Part shown: positions 9,376-17,305 of the stretch, piece by piece
Layout of the letters: every line of letters starts with the position of its first letter
Position numbering within the stretch: the stretch's first letter is position 1
NCBI GenBank assembly: GCA_010671905.1
Contig: JAAHII010000001.1
Span: 7,774,026-7,838,025 of the forward strand
Length of the DNA stretch: 64,000 bases
DNA from: Leptolyngbya sp. SIOISBB
GTDB taxonomy: Bacteria; Cyanobacteriota; Cyanobacteriia; Phormidesmidales; Phormidesmidaceae
Reading direction: 5' to 3'
The notes under the pieces: model-generated
Databases searched by the model: none
What the model saw: only the letters and a program-made list of their open reading frames with translations
What the model was told of the DNA's origin: nothing
Made by a program: the position numbers and the translations under genes

Positions 9376-9422
9376 AGCTCTGGCTCAATGTCAGCAACTT
9401 TAGCTGACATTGAGCCAGAGCT
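9376..9422. repeat. 20-bp perfect inverted repeat (hairpin)
   Basis: Arms of 20 bases at 9376-9395 and 9403-9422 (AGCTCTGGCTCAATGTCAGC and its complement) are separated by a 7-base loop. No T-run follows. It lies between the acyltransferase and the integron-type cassette. A weaker inverted pair, TGTCGGCATA/TATGCCGACA, spans about 9435-9534. Confidence 0.8.
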
Positions 9423-9553
9423 CGGGGATTGCTTGTCGGCATAACACCTCTAAAACAAAAATGATTTAATCGCATCAAACTTCTTACTGGACAAGGGATT
9501 CGATGGGACTTAGATACCATCCCGATATGCCGACAGATTCCGCATAATAAATT

Positions 9554-9560
9554 GTTAGGC
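9554..9560 (+). other. Core site GTTAGGC at the 5' edge of the gene cassette
   Basis: GTTAGGC matches the integron recombination core GTTRRRY and lies 17 bases before the cassette gene ATG, the spacing typical of cassettes. I could not delineate a complete attC upstream of it. Confidence 0.5.
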
Positions 9561-9577
9561 AGCAGAAAAAATCAGAA

Positions 9578-9871
9578 ATGCCTTACTACGAAGTAACAAT
9601 AAATGGAGAAAACTTTTGGATGATGATGGAAGATAAACCATCGAAAATGGGTTTTTATACGAACAGGTATGTCGAAGCAACAAACGAAACCGAGGCCGAA
9701 AACAAAGCCGTTCAGATGATAAGAGATGACTCTACATTTGACAAAATACTTAACGAAAGATCGGACCCGCCAATGATTTACTGCGATGGGATTAGTGAGT
9801 TGGAAGGAAACGTCGATCTACCACCTGTAAATCAAGGTTATGTCTTCTATCGAGAAGACCTAGACTCGTGA
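9578..9871 (+). CDS. Cassette-borne hypothetical protein
   Basis: A 97-residue soluble, acidic protein (MPYYEVTINGENFW at the start, GYVFYREDLDS at the end) of unknown function. It has no membrane segment or recognisable catalytic motif. Its gene is unusually AT-rich compared with its neighbours and has no HIP1 octamer, both consistent with recent acquisition. The arrangement is that of an integron gene cassette: a GTTAGGC core 17 bases upstream and a complete attC beginning eight bases after the stop codon. No integrase gene is visible within the window, so this would be an isolated cassette (attC without integrase). Confidence 0.75.
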   Translation: MPYYEVTINGENFWMMMEDKPSKMGFYTNRYVEATNETEAENKAVQMIRDDSTFDKILNERSDPPMIYCDGISELEGNVDLPPVNQGYVFYREDLDS

Positions 9872-9878
9872 GCCAGCC

Positions 9879-9953
9879 GCCTAACAAGCGCATGCAGACG
9901 GACCAAAGTGCCCGCTACGCCTTCACTTTGGCCGCTGATGCTGGACGTTAGCC
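9879..9953 (+). other. attC: attC recombination site (integron cassette)
   Basis: The site starts with GCCTAAC (9879-9885) and ends with GTTAGCC (9947-9953). Between them the strand folds on itself: GCAT/ATGC, CAG/CTG, CGG/CCG and CCAAAGTG/CACTTTGG pair in order. Single unpaired bases at 9894 (G), 9898 (A) and 9902 (A) all lie on the same arm, and the loop is 13 bases (9911-9923). This pattern of paired boxes plus extrahelical bases is diagnostic of attC sites. Confidence 0.85.
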
Positions 9954-10117
9954 AGTTTCTCTGGCAAAGTTGCGGAGAGGAGTCAACGAAGCTTTGATTC
10001 GTAATGATGGCGACTCACTTGTGCTAAAGCGGAGTGATGAAGTCACGATCGCCCATACCCGATATTGCCTGGGTAACCTCAGAAATCCCGCAACCACAGC
10101 GATCGCAACGCTTATCT

Positions 10118-11710
10118 TTACTTCCCGATCGCGAGGGTGGCCTGCTGCATGTGCTGCGTGATGCGGGCAATGTGTTTACTGACGCGGCGGAGCCACCGAA
10201 TGGCTTCCAGGCGGGCGGTGCCCTGAACAACATCGATGTCTCCTTGGGCGATTTGGGCAATGGTCAAGTCTCGGTAAGGGTGAACTTTTTGATGGATTTG
10301 TTTCGCGGCGATCGCGGCGGTATGAGCGGCTTGATTCCAGCGGTTTTTCTGTAATGCGACGATTTCATCCGCAATGCTGTCGATCAGGACTTGATATTCC
10401 ATTGTGAGGTCGGGCGTTTTTTGCACGGTATGGGCGCGATCTTCGTCTTCTTCACAGCGTTCGTGAATCCGTTGCAGGTGATCAAGGGCGTGCATCATGG
10501 CGATCAATCGCTCTAAGTCGTTGCTGTGAGTCTGTCGAAGCTGAATGTTGTCGAGATACGTGTGGGTTTCATCGAGGGCAATCTGTAGGGTGGTGAGTTC
10601 CACTAGGCTGCCGGAGCTGTGGCCCAAAATGGCTTCAACGTGCTGCAGCAAAGCAATTAATTCAGACTGGATAGAAATTTGGGCGGCGCGCAAGGCCAGA
10701 TCAGGCTGCTCCAGCAGTTCGTCACTCAGCCCATCGGTAAATGTTGGTTCACGGTTGGGCACCAGGCGGGTGATCAGTCGGGCAAACTGGCGGGTAAACG
10801 GCAGCAGCAGTGTTACCCCCACCAAATTGAAGCAGGTGTGAAAGGCGACGAGCCCGATTTCGGCATCTTGCATGAGCTGACCGGGTGCTAATCGTTCCCA
10901 CAAAGCAATGTAGGGCGTAATCAGGGTGAGGGCGATCGCGCCCGTAATCACGTTATAGAGGACATGAGACATGCCAGTCCGGCGGGCATCCACCGAGCCG
11001 CCGAGGGTCGCAATCACGGCGGTTACCGTGGTGCCGACATCCATGCCGATGACGAGCGCGGCCGCTTGGGCAAAGTTAATGGCTCCGGCATACAGTGCTG
11101 CTAAAGTCGTAGCGACTCCCGCACTAGAGGATTGGGTAATGATGGTAGCCACAATACCTAAGCTCACCAACTGCAATCGCCCCAGCCAGGAATCGCCAGG
11201 CAGTTGATCCGGCGTGATGATGCCCTGCACCTCACCCATCGCGGCTTGCAAGGTACTGATACCGACGAAAATGAGGCCAAACCCCGCGATCGCCATCCCA
11301 ACTTTGGCATACTTGCCTCCGGCGAAGAGTTTGAGGCTGGCCCCGATGAAAATCAGGGGGAGGACGGCGGTGTCGAGCTGGAGCTTGAAGCCCAAAATCG
11401 CCACTAGCCAACCCGTGACGGTCGTGCCCAAGTTAGCGCCAAAAATAATGCCCAACGCATTGTCGAACTGCAGTAAGCCAGCGCTGACAAAGCCGACCGT
11501 GGCGACAGTGGTGGCACTCGAAGATTGCAGCAGGGCGGTGGTGATCGCCCCAGTCAGTGCCCCCGATAGCGGTGTCCGGGTAAACCGCATCAGGGCTGAG
11601 CGCATGGCATTGCCCGCCAGCGATCGCAGGCCATCGGTCATCACCGTCATGCCCAAGAGGAAGAGGCCGAGGCCGCCCAGGGCTTCTGCGATCGTGGCTG
11701 TGAGGTTAAT
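10118..11710 (-). CDS. Na/Pi cotransporter family protein with PhoU-like tail
   Basis: An integral membrane transporter of the NptA/PF02690 type, likely moving phosphate with Na+. Two inverted repeat halves each carry the signature QSSS: LLQSSSATTVATVGF and IITQSSSAGVATTL. The C-terminal ~200 residues are a helical PhoU-like domain (for example ELIALLQHVEAIL). The conserved first helix, ALGGLGLFLLGM, lies upstream of the first usual start codon (TTG at 11656), and an in-frame TAG precedes it further up. The best-placed initiator is ATT at 11710, five bases after AGGGGGAG. If a conventional start is insisted on, TTG 11656 gives 512 residues but cuts the first helix. Confidence 0.85.
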   Translation of the reverse strand: MNLTATIAEALGGLGLFLLGMTVMTDGLRSLAGNAMRSALMRFTRTPLSGALTGAITTALLQSSSATTVATVGFVSAGLLQFDNALGIIFGANLGTTVTGWLVAILGFKLQLDTAVLPLIFIGASLKLFAGGKYAKVGMAIAGFGLIFVGISTLQAAMGEVQGIITPDQLPGDSWLGRLQLVSLGIVATIITQSSSAGVATTLAALYAGAINFAQAAALVIGMDVGTTVTAVIATLGGSVDARRTGMSHVLYNVITGAIALTLITPYIALWERLAPGQLMQDAEIGLVAFHTCFNLVGVTLLLPFTRQFARLITRLVPNREPTFTDGLSDELLEQPDLALRAAQISIQSELIALLQHVEAILGHSSGSLVELTTLQIALDETHTYLDNIQLRQTHSNDLERLIAMMHALDHLQRIHERCEEDEDRAHTVQKTPDLTMEYQVLIDSIADEIVALQKNRWNQAAHTAAIAAKQIHQKVHPYRDLTIAQIAQGDIDVVQGTARLEAIRWLRRVSKHIARITQHMQQATLAIGK

Positions 11711-11798
11711 GGCTGCTCCCCCTGTGGCTAATCGATATCGGATTGAACTTGAGCGCTAGATGTGCCAGAGTTACCCTCCCAGACTGGTGTTCGGGACT

Positions 11799-13169
11799 TC
11801 AAACTTCGGCATAAGGCTGGGCGAACAGAGCTTCTTCGCTCACCTGATTATCAGCCGCCTCTTGTCGCCAATACTGGTGGGCCAGTCTGATAAATAGCCA
11901 GCGCCAGAGGCCAAAAGGCACCAGGGGAATCGGCGTTTTTGCCAACAATTGGTTCACTTCGGTGGGAATCGTTTGGCCCTTAGCCAGGGTAGCACTCGCG
12001 ATATCCAAAGCCTGAATTACGTGCAAGATAGGGGGACGTTCGGCCTGCGGAGCGCCCACTATGGGCTGCCCCCCAATCAACACCTCTCCGGCTCCCAAGG
12101 CGAGCCCCCCTAACCAAACCATGCCGGTATCAGCCGCAAATTGCTGGCAGATGGCGAGCGCGGGAGCGTTGTGATGGGCTTCAGGAAAACCATTGTTTGT
12201 AATGGCCGCCAGTCGCTTGGGCCGTTCCTGGGAATGAGTGAGGAGGTGCGGTGCGATCGCCTCTAGGAACTTCATCATCAGGAATGGCAGCGAATCAATA
12301 TAGAGGGGGAACGCCAGCAACATTAAATCAGCGCGATCGACCGCCGCTAGCAGTTCGGTTTGCCCCTCACCCCGTAAAAGGTTGCCCCTCAGCGTTAACG
12401 ACTCCGTTGTCCAACCCCGCTGTTGGAGCTGTTCCAGCACGTAGCTACCCAAAATGCCGGAGTTGCTGGGAGTCTTCACCTTGGGACTCCCGATGATCAG
12501 TAAAGCGCGACCGGGGCCATCCATGACTGCAACGCTCTTAGAGGACGCGGTGGTGGCTGACAGTAGCGATTTAGCCACCTGGCTGGTCGGCAGGGTATCA
12601 TGGCGAACCAAAGCAGTGTGCAGTTGTTGGTGCAAGTGTTCTGGAGTGGCTGTGTTGACCACCACCTCAGCGGCATAGCTGGAGGCATGAAAGTTGAGGG
12701 CGTTGCGTCCCACCAACAATTTAAAGAGGTTGGCTGCTGCGTCATTTGACTGCCGTTGGACGCCAATGCTGACCAGGCGAGAATGGCGAGCATATCGAGG
12801 CTGGTGATGCACTTCGCCGTGATACATCTCAAAATCAGGGAGCGCTAAGGGAATGAAGCGTTCTTGAATGTTCTTGATGGCTGATGAATACCCACCAAAG
12901 GTCACGGGGGTAAACAGGATGGTCATATCACTCTGAACAATGGCTTGGGCAATCTTACGGCCCGCATCCGGCTCTACACAAATGCCCGGTGTCTTTATCC
13001 AGCAGCCAAAACAGCCGATGCAGGAACCCAGCGTCAGGCCTCTCAAGGGGAAAGTCTGTATCGTGGCTCCACTGCGATGCAATTCGTCCATCAGGATGTC
13101 TAAGACTGGAAGCAGGTCATCATCGCCTGCACCGGTGCCGTCTAGGAGAACAATTTTTTGTGTTCGCAT
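11799..13169 (-). CDS. Tandem flavodoxin-fold protein (NADPH-dependent FMN reductase-like), copy A
   Basis: 456 residues containing two flavodoxin-like domains in series. Domain 1 starts MRTQKIVLLDGTG and holds GSCIGCFGCWIKTPG, a Cys-rich loop like that of iron-sulfur flavoproteins. Domain 2 starts ALLIIGSPKVKTPSNSG, a phosphate-binding loop, and includes LLAFPLYIDSLP. It probably binds FMN and reduces a quinone, metal or other oxidant; the substrate is unknown. The start at 13169 is preceded by AGGAGCAAGGA; longer in-frame extensions lack domain character. A diverged, disrupted copy lies at 22522-23941. Motif site H is 81 bases upstream. Confidence 0.75.
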   Translation of the reverse strand: MRTQKIVLLDGTGAGDDDLLPVLDILMDELHRSGATIQTFPLRGLTLGSCIGCFGCWIKTPGICVEPDAGRKIAQAIVQSDMTILFTPVTFGGYSSAIKNIQERFIPLALPDFEMYHGEVHHQPRYARHSRLVSIGVQRQSNDAAANLFKLLVGRNALNFHASSYAAEVVVNTATPEHLHQQLHTALVRHDTLPTSQVAKSLLSATTASSKSVAVMDGPGRALLIIGSPKVKTPSNSGILGSYVLEQLQQRGWTTESLTLRGNLLRGEGQTELLAAVDRADLMLLAFPLYIDSLPFLMMKFLEAIAPHLLTHSQERPKRLAAITNNGFPEAHHNAPALAICQQFAADTGMVWLGGLALGAGEVLIGGQPIVGAPQAERPPILHVIQALDIASATLAKGQTIPTEVNQLLAKTPIPLVPFGLWRWLFIRLAHQYWRQEAADNQVSEEALFAQPYAEV

Positions 13170-13249
13170 CGTTCCTTGCTCCTCTAATCGCCAGCATGTA
13201 TCGAGTCGGCGATGTATGCTGTTGCTCATCTCCGAGTTTGAAGCAAAAA

Positions 13250-13267
13250 GATGAGGTACTTGTGAGG
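13250..13267 (-). promoter_or_regulatory. Direct-repeat motif site H (flavodoxin-like copy A)
   Basis: On the minus strand CCTCACAAGTACCTCATC, followed by a T-rich spacer and TTCAAACTCGGAG. It points to the copy A gene and is conserved in the same position upstream of copy B. Confidence 0.7.
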
Positions 13268-13301
13268 AATCCAACGTCAAACCAGCGATGCCACTGGTCA
13301 T

Positions 13302-13552
13302 CTGACTGGTAAGTGATTTCTGAGCAAGAAAAGAAGATAGGGGTGTGCTCGGTACCCTGCGGGGAATCAGTGAGAGCGCAACGAAACACCCAGGACTCAG
13401 GGGGGATTGGGTAAAGGCGGCAGTTCAGATCAAAGCGTTTAGGGACGTGCTATTTCTCGCTAATTTCTATCAAGCTATTGCTGCCACTGCAAAATTATTC
13501 GTTATCCAAGTCGCGATCGCGGGTGAAAGATGCGCATCAATCTAGATAGTTG
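13302..13552. other. Non-coding gap, possible toxin remnant
   Basis: I see no intact gene. On the minus strand, just after the DUF433 gene, a short run reads RDLDNE followed by degenerate sequence with stops. It vaguely recalls the end of the DUF5615 PIN-like toxins that usually accompany DUF433. This is weak. Confidence 0.25.
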
Positions 13553-13777
13553 TCATGCGACCAAGACAGGATGATTTAGTTTACGGGCTGCATACATTAG
13601 TAATGCCTGAATGTCTTCCATTTCCAAATCTGGCAAGTCTTCTAGAACTTCTTCAGCACTCAATCCTGCTGCCAATAAATCCAGCACATCAGAGACTCGA
13701 ATCCGCATACCGCGAATACAAGGACGACCACCACATTGCCTCGGATTAACGGAGATTCTTTCAAGTAACTTTGACAT
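13553..13777 (-). CDS. DUF433 domain antitoxin-like protein
   Basis: A 74-residue protein with the complete DUF433 pattern: RISVNPRQCGGRPCIRGMRIRVSDVLDLL, then GLSAEEVLEDLPDLEMEDIQALLMYAA. These small winged-helix-like proteins are usually antitoxins paired with a DUF5615 nuclease. No intact partner gene lies downstream, so it appears to be an orphan; a few degenerate residues after the stop might be a relic. The length is normal for the family. Confidence 0.85.
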   Translation of the reverse strand: MSKLLERISVNPRQCGGRPCIRGMRIRVSDVLDLLAAGLSAEEVLEDLPDLEMEDIQALLMYAARKLNHPVLVA

Positions 13778-14114
13778 TTCAAAACTCTCAATAAGTAAAT
13801 TTGGATGATTAGGAGGCAGCAGTCAAAATCAAATCGTTCAGGTAAGCGTTATTGCGGCACTTCCATAACGTCCCGGTTCACCCATATCAGAGATCTTTGA
13901 AGTTGAGCCAGGACTATTGGTTTCATCGGGTGCAATCGGATAGTTATGTCACGATCTCAGACAAGGCTGGTTTAGGCTCGGCTATCCCACTCAAGTCAAT
14001 GGCGAAGTCCTGAGTTCTCGCTAGCAATGGATCTGAGTCAGCTATCTCGGAATAGGGTTCACCTGACCAGGTAATAGATTTCAAAGGAAGCTTCGGAATT
14101 TTTCTCACTGCCCC
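13778..14114. other. Non-coding gap before the MerR promoter
   Basis: I see no gene or strong repeat in this stretch. The regulatory region of the MerR gene starts at its right edge. Confidence 0.4.
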
Positions 14115-14145
14115 TTGACCTTCAAGTTACTTGAAACTCTAGACT
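14115..14145 (+). promoter_or_regulatory. MerR-type promoter with 19-bp spacer and operator
   Basis: The -35 TTGACC (14115-14120) and the -10 TAGACT (14140-14145) are separated by exactly 19 bases. That spacing is the overlong one that MerR-family activators correct by DNA distortion. Within the spacer lies the palindrome TTCAAGTTACTTGAA (14121-14135). The promoter is 28 bases from the MerR gene start, so autoregulation is likely. Confidence 0.85.
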
Positions 14146-14172
14146 TCAGTCATCCGCCTGGAGGAGGCAAGC

Positions 14173-15012
14173 ATGTTTCGGATTGGTGAGTTTTCTAAAA
14201 TCGCCCAGGTCCCAGCCAGCCAGCTACGCTACTACGACGAGATTAGTCTGTTTACGCCGATCCATAGCGATCGCGATACTGGCTATCGTTACTACAGTGC
14301 GCAGCAGCTGGCTCAACTCAACCGCATTCTTGCCCTCAAAGACTTAGGGCTCTCCCTCGAACAAGTCAAGCGCTTGGTGGAGGATGAGGTGTCTGCCGGA
14401 GAAATTCGTGGCATGCTCACCCTGCGCAAAGCCCAGATTGAGCAAACCCTCCAGGCTGAAGCCTTACGGCTACAAGTGGTGGAGTCTCGCCTGCAACAGC
14501 TGGAGCGTAAAGGGCAAATTCAAGACGACAATGTTGTTTTGAAAAGTCTTCCTGCGCAGGCCTTTCTGGCATTACGGCATCGTTGCCATGGCCCGTCAGA
14601 GACGCTGGCAATTGTCCATGACATGGGTCAAATCGTACCGAAACAGGTCCAATCTAAGGCCATCGGACGATTTACCGTTGTCATCCATAGCGAGCGGTAT
14701 GAACCGGATGATTTAGACCTGGAGTTGGGTTTCGTGCTTACTCAAGCTCTAGATATTCAGGTGCCCTTATCCAGTGGTTTAGAGATGACCGTGCGGGAGT
14801 TAGCGCCTATTCAAACTGCACTGACCACAATGCGGTTTGGCGGGCCAGAACAGGGCATCCCCTGTTACAGCGCCCTTGGGACCTGGGCAGAAACTCACCA
14901 CTATCAACTCATTGGCCCAGGCCGGGAGGTCTTTTTAGTCCCCCCGAAACCTGGCCATGAATCAGAAATGGTGACGGAAATTCAGTATCCGGTTACGGCC
15001 ATCGCAGGCTGA
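14173..15012 (+). CDS. MerR-family regulator with GyrI-like effector domain
   Basis: 279 residues, like BmrR. An N-terminal winged helix (FRIGEFSKIAQVPASQLRYYDEISLF, residues 2-27, with the YRYYS wing) is followed by a long dimerisation coiled coil (~75-118) and a C-terminal GyrI-like ligand domain from about 122. The latter typically senses hydrophobic or cationic compounds. GGAGGAGGCAAGC precedes the ATG. The 19-bp-spacer promoter immediately upstream is the expected target. The two SRPBCC genes downstream may be co-transcribed, which would make them candidate targets. There are no cysteines placed like those of metal- or redox-sensing MerR proteins. Confidence 0.88.
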   Translation: MFRIGEFSKIAQVPASQLRYYDEISLFTPIHSDRDTGYRYYSAQQLAQLNRILALKDLGLSLEQVKRLVEDEVSAGEIRGMLTLRKAQIEQTLQAEALRLQVVESRLQQLERKGQIQDDNVVLKSLPAQAFLALRHRCHGPSETLAIVHDMGQIVPKQVQSKAIGRFTVVIHSERYEPDDLDLELGFVLTQALDIQVPLSSGLEMTVRELAPIQTALTTMRFGGPEQGIPCYSALGTWAETHHYQLIGPGREVFLVPPKPGHESEMVTEIQYPVTAIAG

Positions 15013-15136
15013 CCTCTCCTGTTTCCAGCATCCATTTCGCCACACAAAACCGATTGGCTGATGGCCTATCCATCGGTCACAGATTGTGTTGGCCAATTTG
15101 CCCCTGTTAACCGACTCAAATTTAGGAGATATTCCC

Positions 15137-15646
15137 ATGCAACTTAAGCAACAGTTTACTGTTAATGCCTCTGCTGACAGACTTTGGGAGATTATGGGGC
15201 AGGATTTCGCCCACGTTTCTCACTGGGCGAGTTCTATTCACGCCTCTCAAGCACGACAAACCGGCATCGTGCCCCAAGGTGCGTCCTGTTCAGGACGGGT
15301 CTGCACGACCTCGATGGGTGAGTTTAAGGAACAGATTCTCAAGTATGACGAGCGGAAAAAAATGGTTGCCTACGACGCCAAGGGCGACAAAATGCCATTT
15401 TTTGTGAGGCAAATAGAAAATAGTTGGACGTTTACTCCGCTGCCTGGCAATCGGTGTCAGGTTGACATGCGGATGAAGATATCACTGCTGCCCGTGTTCA
15501 ATCTGTTTATGGGGCCCATGATGCGCATGCAAATGGGTGGAGTCGTCAATCAAGTCATTGAAGAACTCACCTATTTCGCTGAGAACGGGATGCCTCATCC
15601 CCGAAAGGTAGACGCCCAGCAAAAACCGCAGCTAAAAGGTGCTTAA
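15137..15646 (+). CDS. SRPBCC-family protein
   Basis: A 169-residue START/Bet v1-like domain protein that probably binds a hydrophobic ligand. The fold signature is visible: an N-terminal strand LKQQFTVNASADRLWEIM, the loop HVSHWASSIHAS and a long C-terminal amphipathic helix (MGGVVNQVIEELTYFAE). The start at 15137 follows AGGAGATATTCCC; a longer in-frame version from 15086 has no such site. It lies 124 bases after the MerR gene and 146 before another SRPBCC gene. No catalytic residues can be assigned. Confidence 0.78.
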   Translation: MQLKQQFTVNASADRLWEIMGQDFAHVSHWASSIHASQARQTGIVPQGASCSGRVCTTSMGEFKEQILKYDERKKMVAYDAKGDKMPFFVRQIENSWTFTPLPGNRCQVDMRMKISLLPVFNLFMGPMMRMQMGGVVNQVIEELTYFAENGMPHPRKVDAQQKPQLKGA

Positions 15647-15792
15647 TCCGCCTTTCAAATCATGTTCAGAAGCTGAATGATTGCATTCAGCTTCTGAACC
15701 CTGTCAGCCTCGCAGAGAAGACCACGCTAGCCAGTGAATTGCGAGGAATCATCCTTTACACGTTGAACAACTTGGCAAAATTGGAGGTTTAG

Positions 15793-16375
15793 ATGCAACC
15801 CGCTCGATTGGCTTTATTCCTGACTCTATCGTCTGTAGCTCTCACCGCCTGCTCTGGACTAAAAAGTGATCCTAGCATTGGCCTATCTCCTAACAATCAC
15901 GAGATTGAAGAGGTCAACGTTAGAGAATTTACGAAAGCCCCCCTCAAAGCTGAAGTGAAGGTTTTCTTACCAATCCCCCCAGCGGAAGCTATTGCTATTG
16001 TGGCTGATTTTGACAACTACTCAACCTGGGTATCACCAGCTCCAGAAAATGTCGAAGTTGACAATTCTGAATCAGCTGATGGAGATTTTGGTGTTGGTTC
16101 AAAGGTGACTTATAAGGAAGGAGAATCGGACGTCATTGAATTTTATGATGGAGATACTGCAATGATTGCTAGACCCCTTTGGGGGCCTAGATAGCTTTGG
16201 AGATCATCGAGGAGTGGTGCTTGTCTCAGAGCATGAGAATGGCAGCATCATGCACATGAGAAGGTATTTTGAAACTAAAGGTCCTAAAGGATGGTTTATG
16301 TCCCAGATGATGCCAAGATTCATGAAAAAAAGTGCTGAAAATTTGGCCGAGCAGTATAACGGCGAGGTCTTGTAA
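15793..16375 (+). pseudogene. SRPBCC-type lipoprotein, frameshifted at a G5 run
   Basis: The first frame (15793-16194) begins with a lipoprotein signal peptide ending LTAC at residue 20. An SRPBCC-like domain follows (VKVFLPIPPAEAIAIVADFDNYSTW). It terminates early at a TAG. The second frame, ending at 16375, carries the rest (GLDSFGDHRGVVLV to the C-terminal helix AENLAEQYNGEVL). Removing one G from 16181-16185 gives the continuous PLWGLDSFGDHRG and restores a ~193-residue protein. It is either a recent pseudogene or a base-calling error. The product would be an outer-surface or thylakoid/periplasmic lipoprotein binding a hydrophobic ligand; its function is unknown. Confidence 0.75.
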
Positions 16376-16411
16376 GGTCTAATCTAGGGCATGGATCTTG
16401 ATAAGGTGGAG

Positions 16412-16676
16412 TCCATATCAAGCCAGTGATATGACTGGTGCGCTGACGGTTAGCTAAGTAAGCTAATCAGCTCACTTGATGGCGAAATTGGTTGGCGCTG
16501 ATGGCTCCCAAAACGGTGGCAAACACCAGTAGCGCGATCGCGTGGGGCCAAATCGCCTCTAGCCCCACCCCTCTGAGTAGAACCGCCCGCAGAATGGCCA
16601 CATCATGCCGCAGCGGATTCAGCAGTGACAGGTAGCGGAAAAAGGCGGGCATGCTTTCGATCGGGGCGATCGCCAA
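16412..16676 (-). pseudogene. Truncated duplicate of the ABC-2 permease C-terminus
   Basis: Sixty-eight residues (ending LGAISANQFRHQVS) are almost identical to the C-terminal end of the permease gene at 24276-25403. The flanking DNA downstream of the stop is also shared with the region near 24222-24275. Similarity stops abruptly at the HIP1 octamer GCGATCGC (16668-16675). It lacks any N-terminal domain and cannot make a transporter. Confidence 0.88.
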
Positions 16677-16861
16677 AGATTGAGAGCACCTGCGTCGCGC
16701 ATGTCATTCATGAACAGGGGGGCAACTCCCAACAAATCATGAACGGTGTCTCCCGATGACCCGAGACTTCAAGACTACTGGTTGCATTCCAGATGGGGCT
16801 ATCGGGACGCCATTGAAGAAATCAATGTCAAAATTGATGGCACGCCCGTTAATGTGATGAG
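16677..16861. other. Gap with possible degenerate coding remnant
   Basis: No complete gene. One frame reads YRDAIEEINVKIDGTPVN just before the response regulator gene, after a stop. It may be the relic of a protein I do not recognise. Confidence 0.25.
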
Positions 16862-17305
16862 ATGCAGATTTCTTCTACGCCCCGACTCATTTTAGTGCTG
16901 CAATCGGATCCCTCCCATGTGCGTCTCATTCAGACGGCACTGACAGAGAACGAGAAGCCTCCCAACGTGGTTGCCATTGCAGATAGCCAGGAAGCCCTCA
17001 CGTATTTAAGACGAGAAGGGCCTTATGCAGCCGCTCAACGACCAGATTTGATTTTGCTGGATTTAGATCTACCGGGGGGGCTCGATCGTCACGCTTTACT
17101 CAGTGCGATTAAAAGCGATCCGCTATTACGACGCATCCCGATTATTGTTTTAACCCTGACCGATCAGACTGAGGAGATTTTTACGACCTATGCCCTGCAT
17201 GGCAATTGTCATGTCGTCAAACCGGGCGATCGCGATCAGCTGACGAAAATCATCCAGCGCATCGAAGAATTTTGGCTAAAAATCGTCACCCTGCCGGTAG
17301 AGTAA
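16862..17305 (+). CDS. Rcp1-like single-domain response regulator
   Basis: A 147-residue CheY-like receiver without output domain, of the Rcp1 type that works with cyanobacterial phytochromes. The phosphoacceptor Asp lies in LILLDLDLPG, the Thr switch in IIVLTLTD and the Lys in HVVKPGD. The Rcp1-specific C-terminus IEEFWLKIVTLP is present. The acidic pocket is weakened: the usual VEDN reads LQSDPS. A 290-base gap separates it from the phytochrome gene, which has its own regulator immediately downstream, so this is an additional partner or a diverged paralogue. Confidence 0.85.
   Translation: MQISSTPRLILVLQSDPSHVRLIQTALTENEKPPNVVAIADSQEALTYLRREGPYAAAQRPDLILLDLDLPGGLDRHALLSAIKSDPLLRRIPIIVLTLTDQTEEIFTTYALHGNCHVVKPGDRDQLTKIIQRIEEFWLKIVTLPVE

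Noticed and set aside
9293-9520. 75-aa open frame on the minus strand
   Set aside because: It runs through the 20-bp inverted repeat, has no ribosome site and no recognised similarity.
9435-9560. A complete second attC upstream of the cassette
   Set aside because: GCATAAC could be an outer box, but its inner sequence does not pair with the sequence before GTTAGGC; only the core was kept.
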